Assembly (NCBI RefSeq): GCF_000717025.1
Contig: NZ_JNXG01000002.1
Coordinates: forward strand, 620,001-684,000
DNA: 64,000 nt
Reading direction: 5' to 3'
From: Streptomyces atroolivaceus
GTDB taxonomy: Bacteria > Actinomycetota > Actinomycetes > Streptomycetales > Streptomycetaceae
Made by a program: the position numbers and the translations under genes. Below are positions 25,243 through 34,657 of this stretch, piece by piece (positions within the stretch are counted from its first letter, which is position 1; each line of letters starts with the position of its first letter). Below the pieces are notes generated by a model. It was not told the origin of the DNA, did no database searches, and saw nothing but the letters and a program-made list of their open reading frames with translations.

Positions 25243-25269
25243 GTGGGGCCGCCCATGAGGCGGCCCCAC
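25243..25269. terminator. Bidirectional terminator
   Basis: 11-bp stem GTGGGGCCGCC/GGCGGCCCCAC with CATGA loop between the convergent secreted-protein gene and the end of the deoC operon. Confidence 0.8.
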
Positions 25270-25281
25270 GCCGTGTCCGGG

Positions 25282-26184
25282 TCAGTACGAGGAGCCGGAG
25301 GCCCCCAGTGCACCCGTCGGGTGCCAGACCGTCTTGGTCTCCAGGAAGGCCGTCAGGCGCCGGGTGCCCGGCTCGGCGGACCAGTCCGCGCCGTCCACAG
25401 CCTGTGGACGGAGGACGCGCTTCAGGTTGTCCGCCGCCGCGACCTCCAGCTCCTTCGCCAGGGCCGGGTCGCCCGCCGCCCCCGTCAGGTCGATGGCGTT
25501 GACGTCCTGGTGGGACGCCAGCGGGGCCGCGAGCTCCGCCGTCCTCCCCGACAGGATGTTCACCACACCGCCCGGCAGGTCCGACGTGGCCAGCACCTCG
25601 CCCAGCGAGAGCGCGGGCAGCGGCGCGTCCGCCGAGGCGATCACGACCGCCGTGTTCCCCGTGGCGATCACCGGGGCGACCACCGACACCAGGCCCAGGA
25701 ACGACGAGTCCTGCGGGGCGAGGACGGTCACGACACCCGTCGGCTCCGGGGTGGACAGGTTGAAGAACGGGCCCGCGACCGGGTTCGCGCCGCCCACGAC
25801 CTGGCCGATCTTGTCCGTCCAGCCCGCGTACCAGACCCAGCGGTCGACCGCCGCGTCGACGAGGGCCGCGGCCCTGGCCTTCGACAGTCCCTCGGCGTCC
25901 GCCACCTCCCGTACGAACTGCTCCCTGCGGCCCTCCAGCATCTCCGCGACGCGGTAGAGGACCTGGCCACGGTTGTACGCGGTCGCGCCCGACCAGCCGC
26001 CGAACGCCTTTCGCGCGGCCACGACCGCGTCACGCGCGTCCTTGCGCGAGGACTGCGGGGCGTTCGCCAGCCACTTGCCCTTCGAGTCCGTCACCTCGTA
26101 CACCCGGCCGCTCTCGGAGCGGGGGAACTTGCCCCCGACGTACAGCTTGTAGGTCTTGAAGACGCGTCGTCGCTCGTCAGACAT
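25282..26184 (-). CDS. Short aldehyde dehydrogenase paralogue without the catalytic cysteine
   Basis: 300 residues against about 480 for the family. It begins like an ALDH (KTYKLYVGGKFPRSESGRVY, then ARDAVVAARKAFGGWSGATA) and keeps NAD-fold elements (VVTVLAPQDSSFLGLVSVVA, PGGVVNILSGRT). It ends with LKRVLRPQAVDGADW, before the catalytic domain, so the Cys and the conserved ELGGK glutamate are absent. Its start lies 8 nt inside the end of the full-length ALDH gene, so the two are translationally coupled. It may form a mixed oligomer with that enzyme or be a degenerate copy. The reading frame is intact, which argues for function. Confidence 0.9.
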   Translation of the reverse strand: MSDERRRVFKTYKLYVGGKFPRSESGRVYEVTDSKGKWLANAPQSSRKDARDAVVAARKAFGGWSGATAYNRGQVLYRVAEMLEGRREQFVREVADAEGLSKARAAALVDAAVDRWVWYAGWTDKIGQVVGGANPVAGPFFNLSTPEPTGVVTVLAPQDSSFLGLVSVVAPVIATGNTAVVIASADAPLPALSLGEVLATSDLPGGVVNILSGRTAELAAPLASHQDVNAIDLTGAAGDPALAKELEVAAADNLKRVLRPQAVDGADWSAEPGTRRLTAFLETKTVWHPTGALGASGSSY

Positions 26185-27613
26185 CGAGGTAGGCCTCCAG
26201 ACCGTGACGGCCGCCCTCGCGGCCGAAGCCCGACTCCTTGTATCCGCCGAACGGCGAGGTCGGGTCGAACTTGTTGAACGTGTTGGCCCAGATGACGCCC
26301 GCACGGAGCTTGTTCGCCACCGCGAGGATGCGGGAGCCCTTCTCCGTCCAGATGCCCGCCGAGAGGCCGTACTGGCTGTTGTTGGCCTTCGCGACGGCCT
26401 CGTCCGGCGTGCGGAAGGTCAGCACCGAGAGCACCGGGCCGAAGATCTCGTCGCGGGCGACGGCGTGCGCCTGGGTGACACCGGTGAAGAGCGTCGGCGC
26501 GAACCAGTATCCGGCGGACGGCAGTTCGCAGGGTGCCGACCAGCGCTCGGCACCCTCGGCCTCGCCCGTCTCGACCAGCGCGCTGATCCGGGAGAGCTGC
26601 TCAGCGGAGTTGATCGCGCCGATGTCGGTGTTCTTGTCCAGCGGATCGCCGAGCCGGAGCGTGGACAGCCGGCGCTTGAGGGAGTGCAGCACCTCGTCGT
26701 GCACGGACTCCTGGACGAGGAGGCGCGAGCCCGCGCAGCAGACCTGGCCCTGGTTGAAGAAGATGCCGGTCACGATGCCCTCGACGGCCTGGTCGACCGG
26801 GGCGTCGTCGAAGACGATGTTGGCGCCCTTGCCGCCCAGTTCGAGCGTGGCCTTCTTGTCCGTCCCGGCGATCTGCCGGGCGATGGCCTTGCCGACCGCG
26901 GTGGAGCCGGTGAAGGCGACCTTGTCGACGTCCGGGTGCTCGACGAGGGCCGCGCCCGCGTCCCCGTATCCCGTCAGGATGTTGACGACGCCCTTGGGCA
27001 GGCCCGCCTGGCGGCAGATGTCGGCGAAGAACAGCGCGGACAGCGGAGTGGTCTCCGCCGGCTTCAGCACCACGGTGTTGCCGGTGGCGAGCGCCGGGGC
27101 GATCTTCCACGCCAGCATCAGCAGCGGGAAGTTCCACGGGATCACCTGCCCGGCCACGCCGAGCGGACGGGGGTTCTGCCCGTAACCGGCGTGGTCGAGC
27201 TTGTCGGCCCAGCCCGCGTAGTAGAAGAAGTGCGCGGCGACGAGCGGGAGGTCCGCGTCCCGGGTCTCCTTGATCGGCTTGCCGTTGTCCAGGGTCTCCA
27301 GGACGGCCAGCTCGCGCGAGCGTTCCTGGATGATCCGGGCGATCCGGAACAGGTACTTGGCGCGCTCGGAGCCGGGCAGCGCCGACCACTTCTCGAAGGC
27401 CCTGCGGGCCGCCTTCACGGCCCGGTCGACGTCCTCCGTGCCCGCTCGCGCGACCTCGGAGAGCACCTCCTCGGTGGACGGGCTGACCGTCTTGAAGACC
27501 TTGCCGTCGGCCGCATCGGTGAACTCACCGTCGATGAACAGGCCGTACGAGGGTGCGATGTCGACGACGGAGCGGGACTCCGGAGCCGGTGCGTAGTCGA
27601 ATGCGGATGCCAT
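26177..27613 (-). CDS. Aldehyde dehydrogenase
   Basis: 478 residues, full-length NAD(P)-dependent ALDH. It has the coenzyme motif GQVIPWNFPLLML, FTGSTAVGKAI, the catalytic Glu in LELGGKGANIVFD and the catalytic Cys in NQGQVCCAGSRL, plus SPFGGYKESGFGREGG near the end. It lies 6 nt after deoC and overlaps the short ALDH gene. deoC makes acetaldehyde, so oxidation of that product to acetate is the most economical reading, but this is inference. Confidence 0.95.
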   Translation of the reverse strand: MASAFDYAPAPESRSVVDIAPSYGLFIDGEFTDAADGKVFKTVSPSTEEVLSEVARAGTEDVDRAVKAARRAFEKWSALPGSERAKYLFRIARIIQERSRELAVLETLDNGKPIKETRDADLPLVAAHFFYYAGWADKLDHAGYGQNPRPLGVAGQVIPWNFPLLMLAWKIAPALATGNTVVLKPAETTPLSALFFADICRQAGLPKGVVNILTGYGDAGAALVEHPDVDKVAFTGSTAVGKAIARQIAGTDKKATLELGGKGANIVFDDAPVDQAVEGIVTGIFFNQGQVCCAGSRLLVQESVHDEVLHSLKRRLSTLRLGDPLDKNTDIGAINSAEQLSRISALVETGEAEGAERWSAPCELPSAGYWFAPTLFTGVTQAHAVARDEIFGPVLSVLTFRTPDEAVAKANNSQYGLSAGIWTEKGSRILAVANKLRAGVIWANTFNKFDPTSPFGGYKESGFGREGGRHGLEAYLDV

Positions 27614-27619
27614 GGCGTA

Positions 27620-28615
27620 TCAGTCCACCGTCACGTAATCGGGGCCGGAGTAACGGCCGGTGCTGAGCTTCTGGCGCTGCATCAGCAGGTCGTTCAGCAG
27701 GCTGGAGGCGCCGAAGCGGAACCAGTGGTTGTCCAGCCAGTCCTCGCCCGCGGTCTCGTTCACCAGGACGAGGAACTTGATCGCGTCCTTGGAGGTGCGG
27801 ATGCCGCCCGCGGGCTTCACGCCGATCTGCACGCCCGTCTGCTCCCGGAAGTCGCGCACGGCCTCCAGCATCAGCAGGGTGTTCGCGGGGGTGGCGTTGG
27901 TGCCGACCTTCCCGGTCGACGTCTTGATGAAGTCCGCTCCGGCCAGCATCCCGAGCCAGGAGGCCCGCCGGATGTTGTCGTACGTGGACAGCTCGCCGGT
28001 CTCGAAGATCACCTTGAGCCGTGCGGAGCCGCACTCGGCCTTCACGGCGACGATCTCCTCGTGGACCTTGAGGTAGCGGCCGGAGAGGAAGGCGCCGCGG
28101 TCGATCACCATGTCGATCTCGTCGGCCCCGGCGGCCACCGCGTCGCGGACGTCCGCGAGCTTGACCTCCAGCGCGGCGCGACCGGCGGGGAATGCCGTCG
28201 CGACGGACGCGACCTTCACCCCCGAGCCGGCCAGCGCGGCCGCGGCCGTCGCCGCCATGTCGGGGTAGACACAGACGGCCGCCGTGCGCGGGGTCGTGCG
28301 GTCGGTGGGGTCGGGGTTGACCGCCTTGGCGGCGAGAGCCCGGACCTTGCCCGGGGTGTCCGCGCCTTCCAGCGTCGTCAGGTCGATCATCGAGATGGCG
28401 AGATCGATGGCGTAAGCCTTGGCGGTCGTCTTGATCGATCGGGTACCCAGGGAGGCGGCTCGCGCTTCGAGGCCGACGGTGTCGACGCCGGGCAGCCCGT
28501 GCAGGAAGCGGCGCAGCGCACTGTCGGACGCCGTCGCGTCGGCGAAGGAGGTGCCTCCCTGCCCGGACGGAGCTGAGGGCTCGGGGGAGGGTGCAGTGGT
28601 GGGCATGGTCACCAC
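27620..28615 (-). CDS. deoC: Deoxyribose-phosphate aldolase
   Basis: 331 residues, longer than the classical 220-260-residue enzyme because of an N-terminal extension. It cleaves 2-deoxyribose-5-phosphate into glyceraldehyde-3-phosphate and acetaldehyde. DFIKTSTGKVG carries the Schiff-base Lys, VGVKPAGGIRT-type residues (IGVKPAGGIRTS) the second active-site Lys, and AAVCVYPDMA the N-terminal barrel. TAGATA ends 7 nt before GTG at 28615, suggesting a leaderless start; ATG three codons in (28606) is the other candidate. First gene of the deoC-ALDH-ALDH operon, under the operator at 28626. Confidence 0.95.
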   Translation of the reverse strand: MVTMPTTAPSPEPSAPSGQGGTSFADATASDSALRRFLHGLPGVDTVGLEARAASLGTRSIKTTAKAYAIDLAISMIDLTTLEGADTPGKVRALAAKAVNPDPTDRTTPRTAAVCVYPDMAATAAAALAGSGVKVASVATAFPAGRAALEVKLADVRDAVAAGADEIDMVIDRGAFLSGRYLKVHEEIVAVKAECGSARLKVIFETGELSTYDNIRRASWLGMLAGADFIKTSTGKVGTNATPANTLLMLEAVRDFREQTGVQIGVKPAGGIRTSKDAIKFLVLVNETAGEDWLDNHWFRFGASSLLNDLLMQRQKLSTGRYSGPDYVTVD

Positions 28616-28625
28616 ATGAGCATAT

Positions 28626-28637
28626 CTACGCGCGTAG
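28626..28637. promoter_or_regulatory. CTACGCGCGTAG operator upstream of deoC
   Basis: Perfect 12-bp palindrome; TAGATA on the minus strand (28623-28628) overlaps its downstream edge and ends 7 nt before the GTG. Confidence 0.75.
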
Positions 28638-28730
28638 CGACCTGTACAGGGGCCTCCCCGTTTCGGCCCTTCCACGGGACGGACGAGGCCGCGCCCCGCG
28701 CACCGCGCCGCTTCAGGCAGAATCGGGACC

Positions 28731-29369
28731 ATGACGAGCCCCACACCCCCCACCGAGCCCTCCTACGCCGACCGGACCTTCCGGTCGGGTGCCGGGCTGG
28801 TCAGCGGCGCGCTGCTGATCCTGCTGGCCGGCTGGATCGGCGGCGACGCGGTGGTCCGGGGAGCGGGATGGGTGCCGTGGCTGGCTCTGGCCACGCTGCT
28901 GACGGTGGTGCCGCTGATCGTGGCGTTCACGCTGCGCCCGGCCGTGTTCGCCGACGAGGAGCGGATCCGGATCCGCAACCCGTTCCGCACGATCGTGCTC
29001 CCCTGGTCGGACGTCTCCACCGTGCGCGCCGCGTACTCGAGCGAGATCTTCACCCACGGCGGCGCCAAGTACCAGCTGTGGGCCGTCCCCGTGTCGCTGC
29101 GCGAGCGCAAGCGTGCCGCCAGGAAGGCCACGCAGCAGGCGCACGACGATCCGTACGGCCGGACCTCCGTGCACGCGGACGTCCGCGACTCCCACGCCCG
29201 CGCGGCGGCTGCCGACCAGGCGGTGGGTGAGCTGAGGGAGCTGGCCGAGCGCGCCGCCGCCCGTAAGGAGCAGGGCACGACCACCGCGTCGGTGCGCTGG
29301 GCCTACGAGGTGATCGCCCCGGCCGCCGTCGGCGCCGTGCTGCTCGTGGTGCTGCTCGCGATCGCGTGA
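28731..29369 (+). CDS. PH-domain membrane protein
   Basis: 212 residues. Two adjacent membrane segments (about 23-43 and 47-69), a bacterial PH-like domain (FADEERIRIRNPFRTIVLPW and DVSTVRAAYSSEIFTHGGAK), a charged coiled region (RERKRAARKATQQAHDD through REL AERAAARKEQ) and a C-terminal membrane segment VIAPAAVGAVLLVVLLAIA. Function unknown; widely conserved beside the deoC and phosphosugar mutase genes. CAGAAT ends 7 nt before the ATG, consistent with a leaderless message. Confidence 0.85.
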   Translation: MTSPTPPTEPSYADRTFRSGAGLVSGALLILLAGWIGGDAVVRGAGWVPWLALATLLTVVPLIVAFTLRPAVFADEERIRIRNPFRTIVLPWSDVSTVRAAYSSEIFTHGGAKYQLWAVPVSLRERKRAARKATQQAHDDPYGRTSVHADVRDSHARAAAADQAVGELRELAERAAARKEQGTTTASVRWAYEVIAPAAVGAVLLVVLLAIA

Positions 29370-29583
29370 CGGGCGGGCCCGACAGCACGATCGAGCCCTG
29401 GAACGGCGAGGACCAGGGCTGCCCGCGGCGGGTCTTGGGCGTACCGCTCGCGCTCCTCGACCTTGCCGACGGCGGCCTTGGGCTCCTCGGCACTCACCAT
29501 GCCCACGGGCCCGTGGGAACGCCCTCGGCGCGCCGTGTGCTCGCGCCCCCGGCGGTCCGCCCCGCCGGTGGCGACGGCGGGGA

Positions 29584-29648
29584 CGGCCGTGGTCCGCGGG
29601 CCATGCTGGACCGAGGAGCCCGGCCGTCGCGCCGTCGGACCACGGCCG
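29584..29648. terminator. Inverted repeat between convergent genes
   Basis: CGGCCGTGGTCCG (29584-29596) and its exact complement (29636-29648) are separated by 39 bp that can fold further. It lies just beyond the mutase stop and could end both transcripts. The remainder of 29370-29583 shows no convincing gene. Confidence 0.5.
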
Positions 29649-29651
29649 CGG

Positions 29652-31292
29652 TCAGATGCCCGCCGCGGCTGACAGGTCCCGCGTGATGCCCGCCAGCAGC
29701 TCCGCGGCCCGCTCCCGCGCCCCGGGCAGCTCGTCCGCCGAGCCGACCGGGACGACGACCTCCAGGTAGCACTTGAGCTTGGGCTCGGTGCCGCTCGGGC
29801 GGACGATGACCCGGGCGCCCGTCAGGTGGTAGCGCAGGCCGTCGGTGGGCGGCAGGGAGTCCGTTCCCTGCGACAGGTCCTCGGCCGAGGTGACGGGGAG
29901 GCCGGCCAGAGAGGTCGGGGGAGTCTCCCGGAGGCGCCGCATGGCGTCCGCGATGACCGTCAGGTCCTCGACCCGGACCGACAGCTGGTCCGTGGCGTGC
30001 AGGCCGTGTTCGAGCGCGAGGTCGTCGAGCAGGCCGAGGAGGGTGCGGCCCTGCTCCTTGAGCGCGGACGCGAGTTCGGTGACCAGGAGGGCGGCCGTGA
30101 TGCCGTCCTTGTCGCGGACCCCTTCCGGGTCGACGCAGTAGCCGAGCGCCTCCTCGTACCCGTACCGCAGGCCCTCCACGCGGGCGATCCACTTGAAGCC
30201 CGTCAGCGTCTCCTCGTGGCCGAGGCCCGCCTTGGCGGCGATCCGGCCCAGCAGGGACGACGACACGATCGACTCGGCGAACACGCCGCTCGCACCGCGG
30301 TCCACCAGATGGGCCGCGAGCAGCGCGCCCACCTCGTCGCCGCGCAGCATCCGCCAGCCGCCTCCGGCCGCCGGGTCGGGCACGGCGACGGCGCAGCGGT
30401 CGGCGTCCGGGTCGTTGGCGATGACGAGGTCCGGGCGGGCCCGGCGCGCGGTCGCGAACGCGAGATCCATGGCGCCGGGCTCTTCCGGGTTGGGGAAGGC
30501 GACGGTGGGGAAGGCCGGGTCGGGTTCGGCCTGTTCCGCCACGAGTACGGGCTCGGGGAAGCCTGCCCGGGCGAAGGCGGCCGTCAGGACGGAGGTGCCG
30601 ACGCCGTGCATCGCGGTGTAGACGGTCCGGGCGGTGCGGGGCGAACCAGGGCTGAGGACGGCGTCCGTGCGTTCGAGATAGGAGTCCAGGACCTCGTCGC
30701 CGAGGGTCTCCCAGCCGGACTCCGGGCGCGGTACGCCGTCGAGCGGGCCCACCGCCGCGATCGCGGCGGCGATCTCCTCGTCGGCCGGCGGCACGATCTG
30801 CGAGCCGTCGCCGAGATAGACCTTGTAGCCGTTGTCACGCGGCGGGTTGTGGCTGGCCGTGACCTCCACGCCGGCGACGGCCCCCAGGTGCCGTATGGCG
30901 TACGCGAGGACGGGGGTGGGCAGCGGACGCGGCAGCACGGCCGCGCGCAGTCCGGCGCCGGTCATCACGGCCGCGGTGTCGCGGGCGAAGTCGGCGGACC
31001 TGTAGCGGGCGTCGTAGCCGATGACGACGAGCCCGCCGGAGCGGCCCTCCGCCTTGAGGTACGCCGCGAGTCCGGCGGCCGCGCGGATGACGACGGAGCG
31101 GTTCATCCGCATCGGGCCGGCGCCGATCTCGCCGCGCAGGCCGGCGGTGCCGAACTGCAGCGTGCCGGCGAAGCGGTCGGCGAGCGCGGTGAGGTCATCG
31201 GCGTCGATGAGCCCGGCGAGCTCCGCGCGGGTCTCGGGGTCCGGGTCCTCGGCCAGCCAGGTCCTGGCCTGCGTGATGAGGTCCTGCTGCAC
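29652..31292 (-). CDS. Phospho-sugar mutase (phosphomannomutase/phosphopentomutase type)
   Basis: 546 residues, the PGM2/PmmB type of alpha-D-phosphohexomutase. The phosphoserine loop is VEVTASHNPPRDNGYKVY, the metal site is VIANDPDADRCAV, the sugar-binding loop is YGYEEALGYCV and the phosphate-binding loop is RPSGTEPKLKCYLE. GTG start with AGGCGG upstream. Annotated relatives are called phosphomannomutases, but PGM2-type enzymes can interconvert (deoxy)ribose-1- and -5-phosphate. Placed between PNP and deoC, that activity would close the nucleoside degradation route; this is inference. A GC-rich 183-bp spacer separates it from PNP. Confidence 0.93.
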   Translation of the reverse strand: MQQDLITQARTWLAEDPDPETRAELAGLIDADDLTALADRFAGTLQFGTAGLRGEIGAGPMRMNRSVVIRAAAGLAAYLKAEGRSGGLVVIGYDARYRSADFARDTAAVMTGAGLRAAVLPRPLPTPVLAYAIRHLGAVAGVEVTASHNPPRDNGYKVYLGDGSQIVPPADEEIAAAIAAVGPLDGVPRPESGWETLGDEVLDSYLERTDAVLSPGSPRTARTVYTAMHGVGTSVLTAAFARAGFPEPVLVAEQAEPDPAFPTVAFPNPEEPGAMDLAFATARRARPDLVIANDPDADRCAVAVPDPAAGGGWRMLRGDEVGALLAAHLVDRGASGVFAESIVSSSLLGRIAAKAGLGHEETLTGFKWIARVEGLRYGYEEALGYCVDPEGVRDKDGITAALLVTELASALKEQGRTLLGLLDDLALEHGLHATDQLSVRVEDLTVIADAMRRLRETPPTSLAGLPVTSAEDLSQGTDSLPPTDGLRYHLTGARVIVRPSGTEPKLKCYLEVVVPVGSADELPGARERAAELLAGITRDLSAAAGI

Positions 31293-31475
31293 GGTGTCCG
31301 CCTTTCTGCGGGTACGGGTGCGGGGGTGGGGCCGCTGTTGCGGGGCTGCCGGGGGAGTGCCCCGGGCCCCCGCGCCCCGAACGCCGGCGGGGCCGATTCC
31401 GGTCGCCCGGCGCCGCGCACGGGGTGGGGACCGGTACCGCCCGGCCGGTGCCTCAGGCGAGGGGGCCGGCCACGC

Positions 31476-32300
31476 TCAGATCCGGTCCAGGACCCGCGCC
31501 AGCAGCGCGCCCATCCGGGTGGCCGAGTCGCGGCCCGCCTGGAGGACCTCCTCGTGGTTGAGGGGTTCGCCGCTCAGGCCGGCCGCGAGGTTCGTGACCA
31601 GGGAGATGCCCAGCACCTCGGCACCCGCCTCCCGTGCGGCGATGGCCTCCAGGACGGTGGACATGCCCACCAGGTCACCGCCCATGACACGGACCATGTT
31701 GATCTCGGCCGGAGTCTCGTAGTGCGGGCCGGGGAACTGCACGTACACGCCCTCCTCGAGCGTCTCGTCGATCTCCTTGCACAGGGCGCGCAGCCGCGGC
31801 GAGTACAGGTCGGTCAGGTCGACGAAGTTCGCGCCCACGATGGGCGAGGCCGCCGTGAGGTTGATGTGGTCGCTGATCAGGACCGGCTGGCCGGGGCGCA
31901 TGCCCTCACGGAGGCCGCCGCACCCGTTCGTCAGGATGACGGTCCGGCAGCCCGCGGAGGCGGCCGTGCGGACGCCGTGGGCGACGGCGGCGACGCCGCG
32001 GCCCTCGTAGTGGTGGGTGCGGCCCAGGAAGACCAGGACGCGCTTCCCGCCGATCAGGTACGAGCGGATGGTGCCGCCGTGGCCCTCCACCGCCGGGGCA
32101 GGGAATCCGGGCAGCGCGGTGACCGGGAACTCGGCCTCCGGGATGCCGAGCGCATCGCCGGCGGGGGCCCACCCGGAGCCCATCACGAGAGCGACGTCGT
32201 GGGTCTCGGCGCCGGTCAGCTCGCGCAGGCGGGCGGCGGCGTCGGCGGCGGCGGCGTGCGGGTCGCCCTGGATGTGGTCCGGAATAACAGATGCGTTCAC
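31476..32300 (-). CDS. Purine nucleoside phosphorylase
   Basis: 274 residues, trimeric (family 2) PNP that splits inosine and guanosine with phosphate. Landmarks: [17 protein letters not shown] (phosphate), [12 protein letters not shown] (His of the phosphate site), [23 protein letters not shown] (base-site region) and [12 protein letters not shown]. The GTG at 32300 is 7 nt after TACCCT and has no Shine-Dalgarno, so it looks leaderless. The operator at 32326 covers the -35 position. It completes the purine route started by add. Confidence 0.96.
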   Translation of the reverse strand: MNASVIPDHIQGDPHAAAADAAARLRELTGAETHDVALVMGSGWAPAGDALGIPEAEFPVTALPGFPAPAVEGHGGTIRSYLIGGKRVLVFLGRTHHYEGRGVAAVAHGVRTAASAGCRTVILTNGCGGLREGMRPGQPVLISDHINLTAASPIVGANFVDLTDLYSPRLRALCKEIDETLEEGVYVQFPGPHYETPAEINMVRVMGGDLVGMSTVLEAIAAREAGAEVLGISLVTNLAAGLSGEPLNHEEVLQAGRDSATRMGALLARVLDRI

Positions 32301-32325
32301 GCGGATGAGGGTAACCGCTGATTCC

Positions 32326-32337
32326 CTACGCGCGTAG
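32326..32337. promoter_or_regulatory. CTACGCGCGTAG operator upstream of the PNP gene
   Basis: Perfect 12-bp palindrome, 12 bp upstream of the -10 TACCCT (32308-32313, minus strand), so it occupies the -35 region. Confidence 0.75.
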
Positions 32338-32404
32338 ATGCGGCCGTGCAGAGTGTGGCCGGTCGTGTTCGTACTTTCGTACAGAAGCGCCCCGGGGGCG
32401 GGGT

Positions 32405-32842
32405 TCAGCAGGGGCGCTTGCGGAGGTTCATCACATAGTCGTGCGGCGCGCCCGCGGACTCGGCGGCGTCCGCCACCTCGCCCAGGTAGCGGGCGGAGGG
32501 CAGCCCGCCCTCGTAGCCGTTGAGGACGTACATCCAGGCCGGTTCCTCGCCGTCCAGCGTGTGCACGCGCACCCGCATGCGCCGGTAGATGTCGAGGCCG
32601 ACACCCTCCCAGCGGTCCATGGAGTCCTCGTCCATCGGAGCCAGGTCGTACAGCGCGACGAACACCTGGGAACGGGGCGCCTCCACCACCGTGGCCAGCG
32701 CGCCCTCCCAGCCCATCTGCTCCCCGCCGAACGTCAGCCGCCAGCCGTTGAGCCAGCCCGTGCCGCGCAGCGGGGAGTGCGGTGCGCGGCGCGTCATCAG
32801 CCGCGCGTCGAGGTTGCCAGCGTACGCGGCGTAGAGCGACAT
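32405..32842 (-). CDS. Gamma-glutamylcyclotransferase-like protein
   Basis: 145 residues. The GGCT/AIG2 fold is shown by [20 protein letters not shown] (substrate loop) and by [20 protein letters not shown], whose acidic segment is where the catalytic Glu of the family lies. ATG at 32842 is 7 nt after TACCCT, so again probably leaderless. Substrate unknown. It lies between PNP and the flavoprotein gene but is transcribed from its own promoter. Confidence 0.88.
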   Translation of the reverse strand: MSLYAAYAGNLDARLMTRRAPHSPLRGTGWLNGWRLTFGGEQMGWEGALATVVEAPRSQVFVALYDLAPMDEDSMDRWEGVGLDIYRRMRVRVHTLDGEEPAWMYVLNGYEGGLPSARYLGEVADAAESAGAPHDYVMNLRKRPC

Positions 32843-33094
32843 GGGGTCGAGGGTACGGGAGGTGGCGGGGAGTGTGCCGGTTCCGGAGAGGAAGCCGCCC
32901 GGTCGAGGGCGGTACGCGGCGCGCCGGAGGCCGTGCCCCGGCCAGGCCCGTTCCCGTATGGAGGGCCCCGGGGCGAAGCCGCTTGGCGCGTGCGGGACAA
33001 TGAATTACGTACTGCATACGCCGGGGCGATCCCCCGGACCCCCGGCCGGGGCGGCAGACGGCCGCGGGATGACACCACGCGAGGCGGACTTTTC

Positions 33095-34534
33095 GTGACC
33101 CGGATCGTGATCATCGGCGGCGGCCCCGGCGGCTACGAGGCGGCACTGGTCGGCGCCCAGCTCGGCGCGGAGGTGACCGTCGTCGACTGCGACGGCCTCG
33201 GCGGCGCGTCGGTCCTCACCGACTGCGTGCCCTCCAAGACCCTGATCGCGACGGCCGAGGTGATGACCACCTTCGACTCCTCCTACGAGGAACTCGGCAT
33301 CATCGTCGCCGACGACACCCCGCACGTCGAGCAGGCCGCCCGGGTGGTGGGTGTCGACCTCGGCAAGGTCAACCGACGGGTCAAGCGCCTGGCGCTCGCC
33401 CAGTCCCACGACATCACCGCCTCCGTCACGCGCGCGGGTGCCCGGGTCATGCGCGGCCGCGGCCGGCTGGACGGCCTCCAGGCCGCCGACGGGTCCCGCC
33501 AGGTCGTGGTGACCGCCGCGGACGGCACCGAGGAGCGGCTCACCGCCGACGCGGTGCTGATCGCGACCGGCGGACACCCCCGGGAGATCCCTGACGCCCA
33601 GCCCGACGGCGAGCGCATCCTGAACTGGACCCAGGTCTACGACCTGGACGAGCTCCCCGAGGAGCTCATCGTGGTCGGCTCGGGCGTCACCGGTGCCGAG
33701 TTCGCGGGCGCCTACCAGGCACTCGGCTCGCGTGTCACGCTCGTCTCCTCCCGCGACCGGGTGCTCCCGGGCGAGGACCCGGACGCCGCCGCCGTCCTGG
33801 AGGACGTCTTCCGGCGCCGCGGCATGAACGTCATGGCCCGCTCCCGCGCCCAGTCCGCCAAGCGCGTCGGCGACCGTGTCGAGGTCACGCTGGCCGACGG
33901 CCGTGTCATCTCCGGCACGCACTGCCTGATGGCGGTCGGCGCGATCCCCAACACCGCGGGCATGGGCCTGGAGGAGTCCGGGGTGCAGCTCAAGGAGACC
34001 GGGCACATCCGGACCGACCGGGTCTCCCGCACCAGCGCCCCCGGGGTGTACGCCGCCGGAGACGTCACCGGCGTCTTCGCCCTCGCCTCGGTCGCGGCGA
34101 TGCAGGGCCGGATCGCGATGTACCACTTCCTCGGCGACGCGGTGGCGCCGCTGAACCTGAAGACCGTCTCCGCCAACGTCTTCACCGACCCCGAGATCGC
34201 CACCGTCGGTTACAGCCAGTCCGATGTCGACTCCGGCAAGATCGACGCCCGTGTCGTGAAGCTGCCCTTGCTGCGCAACCCGCGCGCCAAGATGCAGGGC
34301 ATCCGGGACGGCTTCGTCAAGATCTTCTGCCGCCCGGGCACCGGCATCGTGGTCGGCGGTTGTGTCGTCGCGCCGAGGGCCAGCGAGCTGATCCACCCCA
34401 TCTCGCTCGCCGTCGACAACAACCTGACGGTGGAGCAGATCGCCAACGCGTTCACCGTGTACCCGTCCCTGTCCGGCTCGATCGCCGAGGTCGCCCGGCA
34501 GTTGCACACCCGTAAGAGCACGGGCGAGGCGTAG
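33095..34534 (+). CDS. NAD(P)H-quinone dehydrogenase, LpdA type
   Basis: 479 residues from GTG at 33095. It belongs to the flavoprotein disulfide reductase family: FAD motif [20 protein letters not shown], second nucleotide motif [32 protein letters not shown] and a C-terminal dimer domain. At the redox site it reads [14 protein letters not shown], so only the second of the two usual cysteines is present. That is the hallmark of M. tuberculosis LpdA (Rv3303c), a quinone reductase rather than a lipoamide dehydrogenase. A longer upstream frame is low-complexity and rejected. A terminator follows. Confidence 0.93.
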   Translation: MTRIVIIGGGPGGYEAALVGAQLGAEVTVVDCDGLGGASVLTDCVPSKTLIATAEVMTTFDSSYEELGIIVADDTPHVEQAARVVGVDLGKVNRRVKRLALAQSHDITASVTRAGARVMRGRGRLDGLQAADGSRQVVVTAADGTEERLTADAVLIATGGHPREIPDAQPDGERILNWTQVYDLDELPEELIVVGSGVTGAEFAGAYQALGSRVTLVSSRDRVLPGEDPDAAAVLEDVFRRRGMNVMARSRAQSAKRVGDRVEVTLADGRVISGTHCLMAVGAIPNTAGMGLEESGVQLKETGHIRTDRVSRTSAPGVYAAGDVTGVFALASVAAMQGRIAMYHFLGDAVAPLNLKTVSANVFTDPEIATVGYSQSDVDSGKIDARVVKLPLLRNPRAKMQGIRDGFVKIFCRPGTGIVVGGCVVAPRASELIHPISLAVDNNLTVEQIANAFTVYPSLSGSIAEVARQLHTRKSTGEA

Positions 34535-34553
34535 CGCAACCTGCTCGTACCGT

Positions 34554-34589
34554 AGGCGGGGCCCTCTATACCACCGGGGGGCCCCGCCT
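34554..34589 (+). terminator. Terminator after the flavoprotein gene
   Basis: 11-bp perfect stem AGGCGGGGCCC/GGGCCCCGCCT, extendable by three pairs including one wobble, 20 nt after the stop. Confidence 0.75.
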
Positions 34590-34629
34590 GCGTACAACTT
34601 CTCTTATTCGGCGCAAACTGCTGAAAAGC

Positions 34630-34650
34630 AACCTACGGCCAGGTTACTGT
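34630..34650 (+). promoter_or_regulatory. Promoter and possible autoregulatory operator of the DeoR gene
   Basis: AACCT-N6-AGGTT (34630-34645) abuts TACTGT (34645-34650), which ends 7 nt before the GTG. Bound protein would cover the -10. Confidence 0.55.
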
Positions 34651-34657
34651 CAGTTCC

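Noticed and set aside
29303..29506. Short minus-strand frame between the PH-domain and mutase genes (about 67 residues)
   Set aside because: Begins plausibly (VSAEEPKAAVGKVEERERYA) but runs antisense into the PH-domain gene and lacks a ribosome site; at most a gene remnant.
32441..33094. Upstream extension of the LpdA-type gene
   Set aside because: Antisense to the GGCT gene and low-complexity; the FAD motif starts immediately at GTG 33095.
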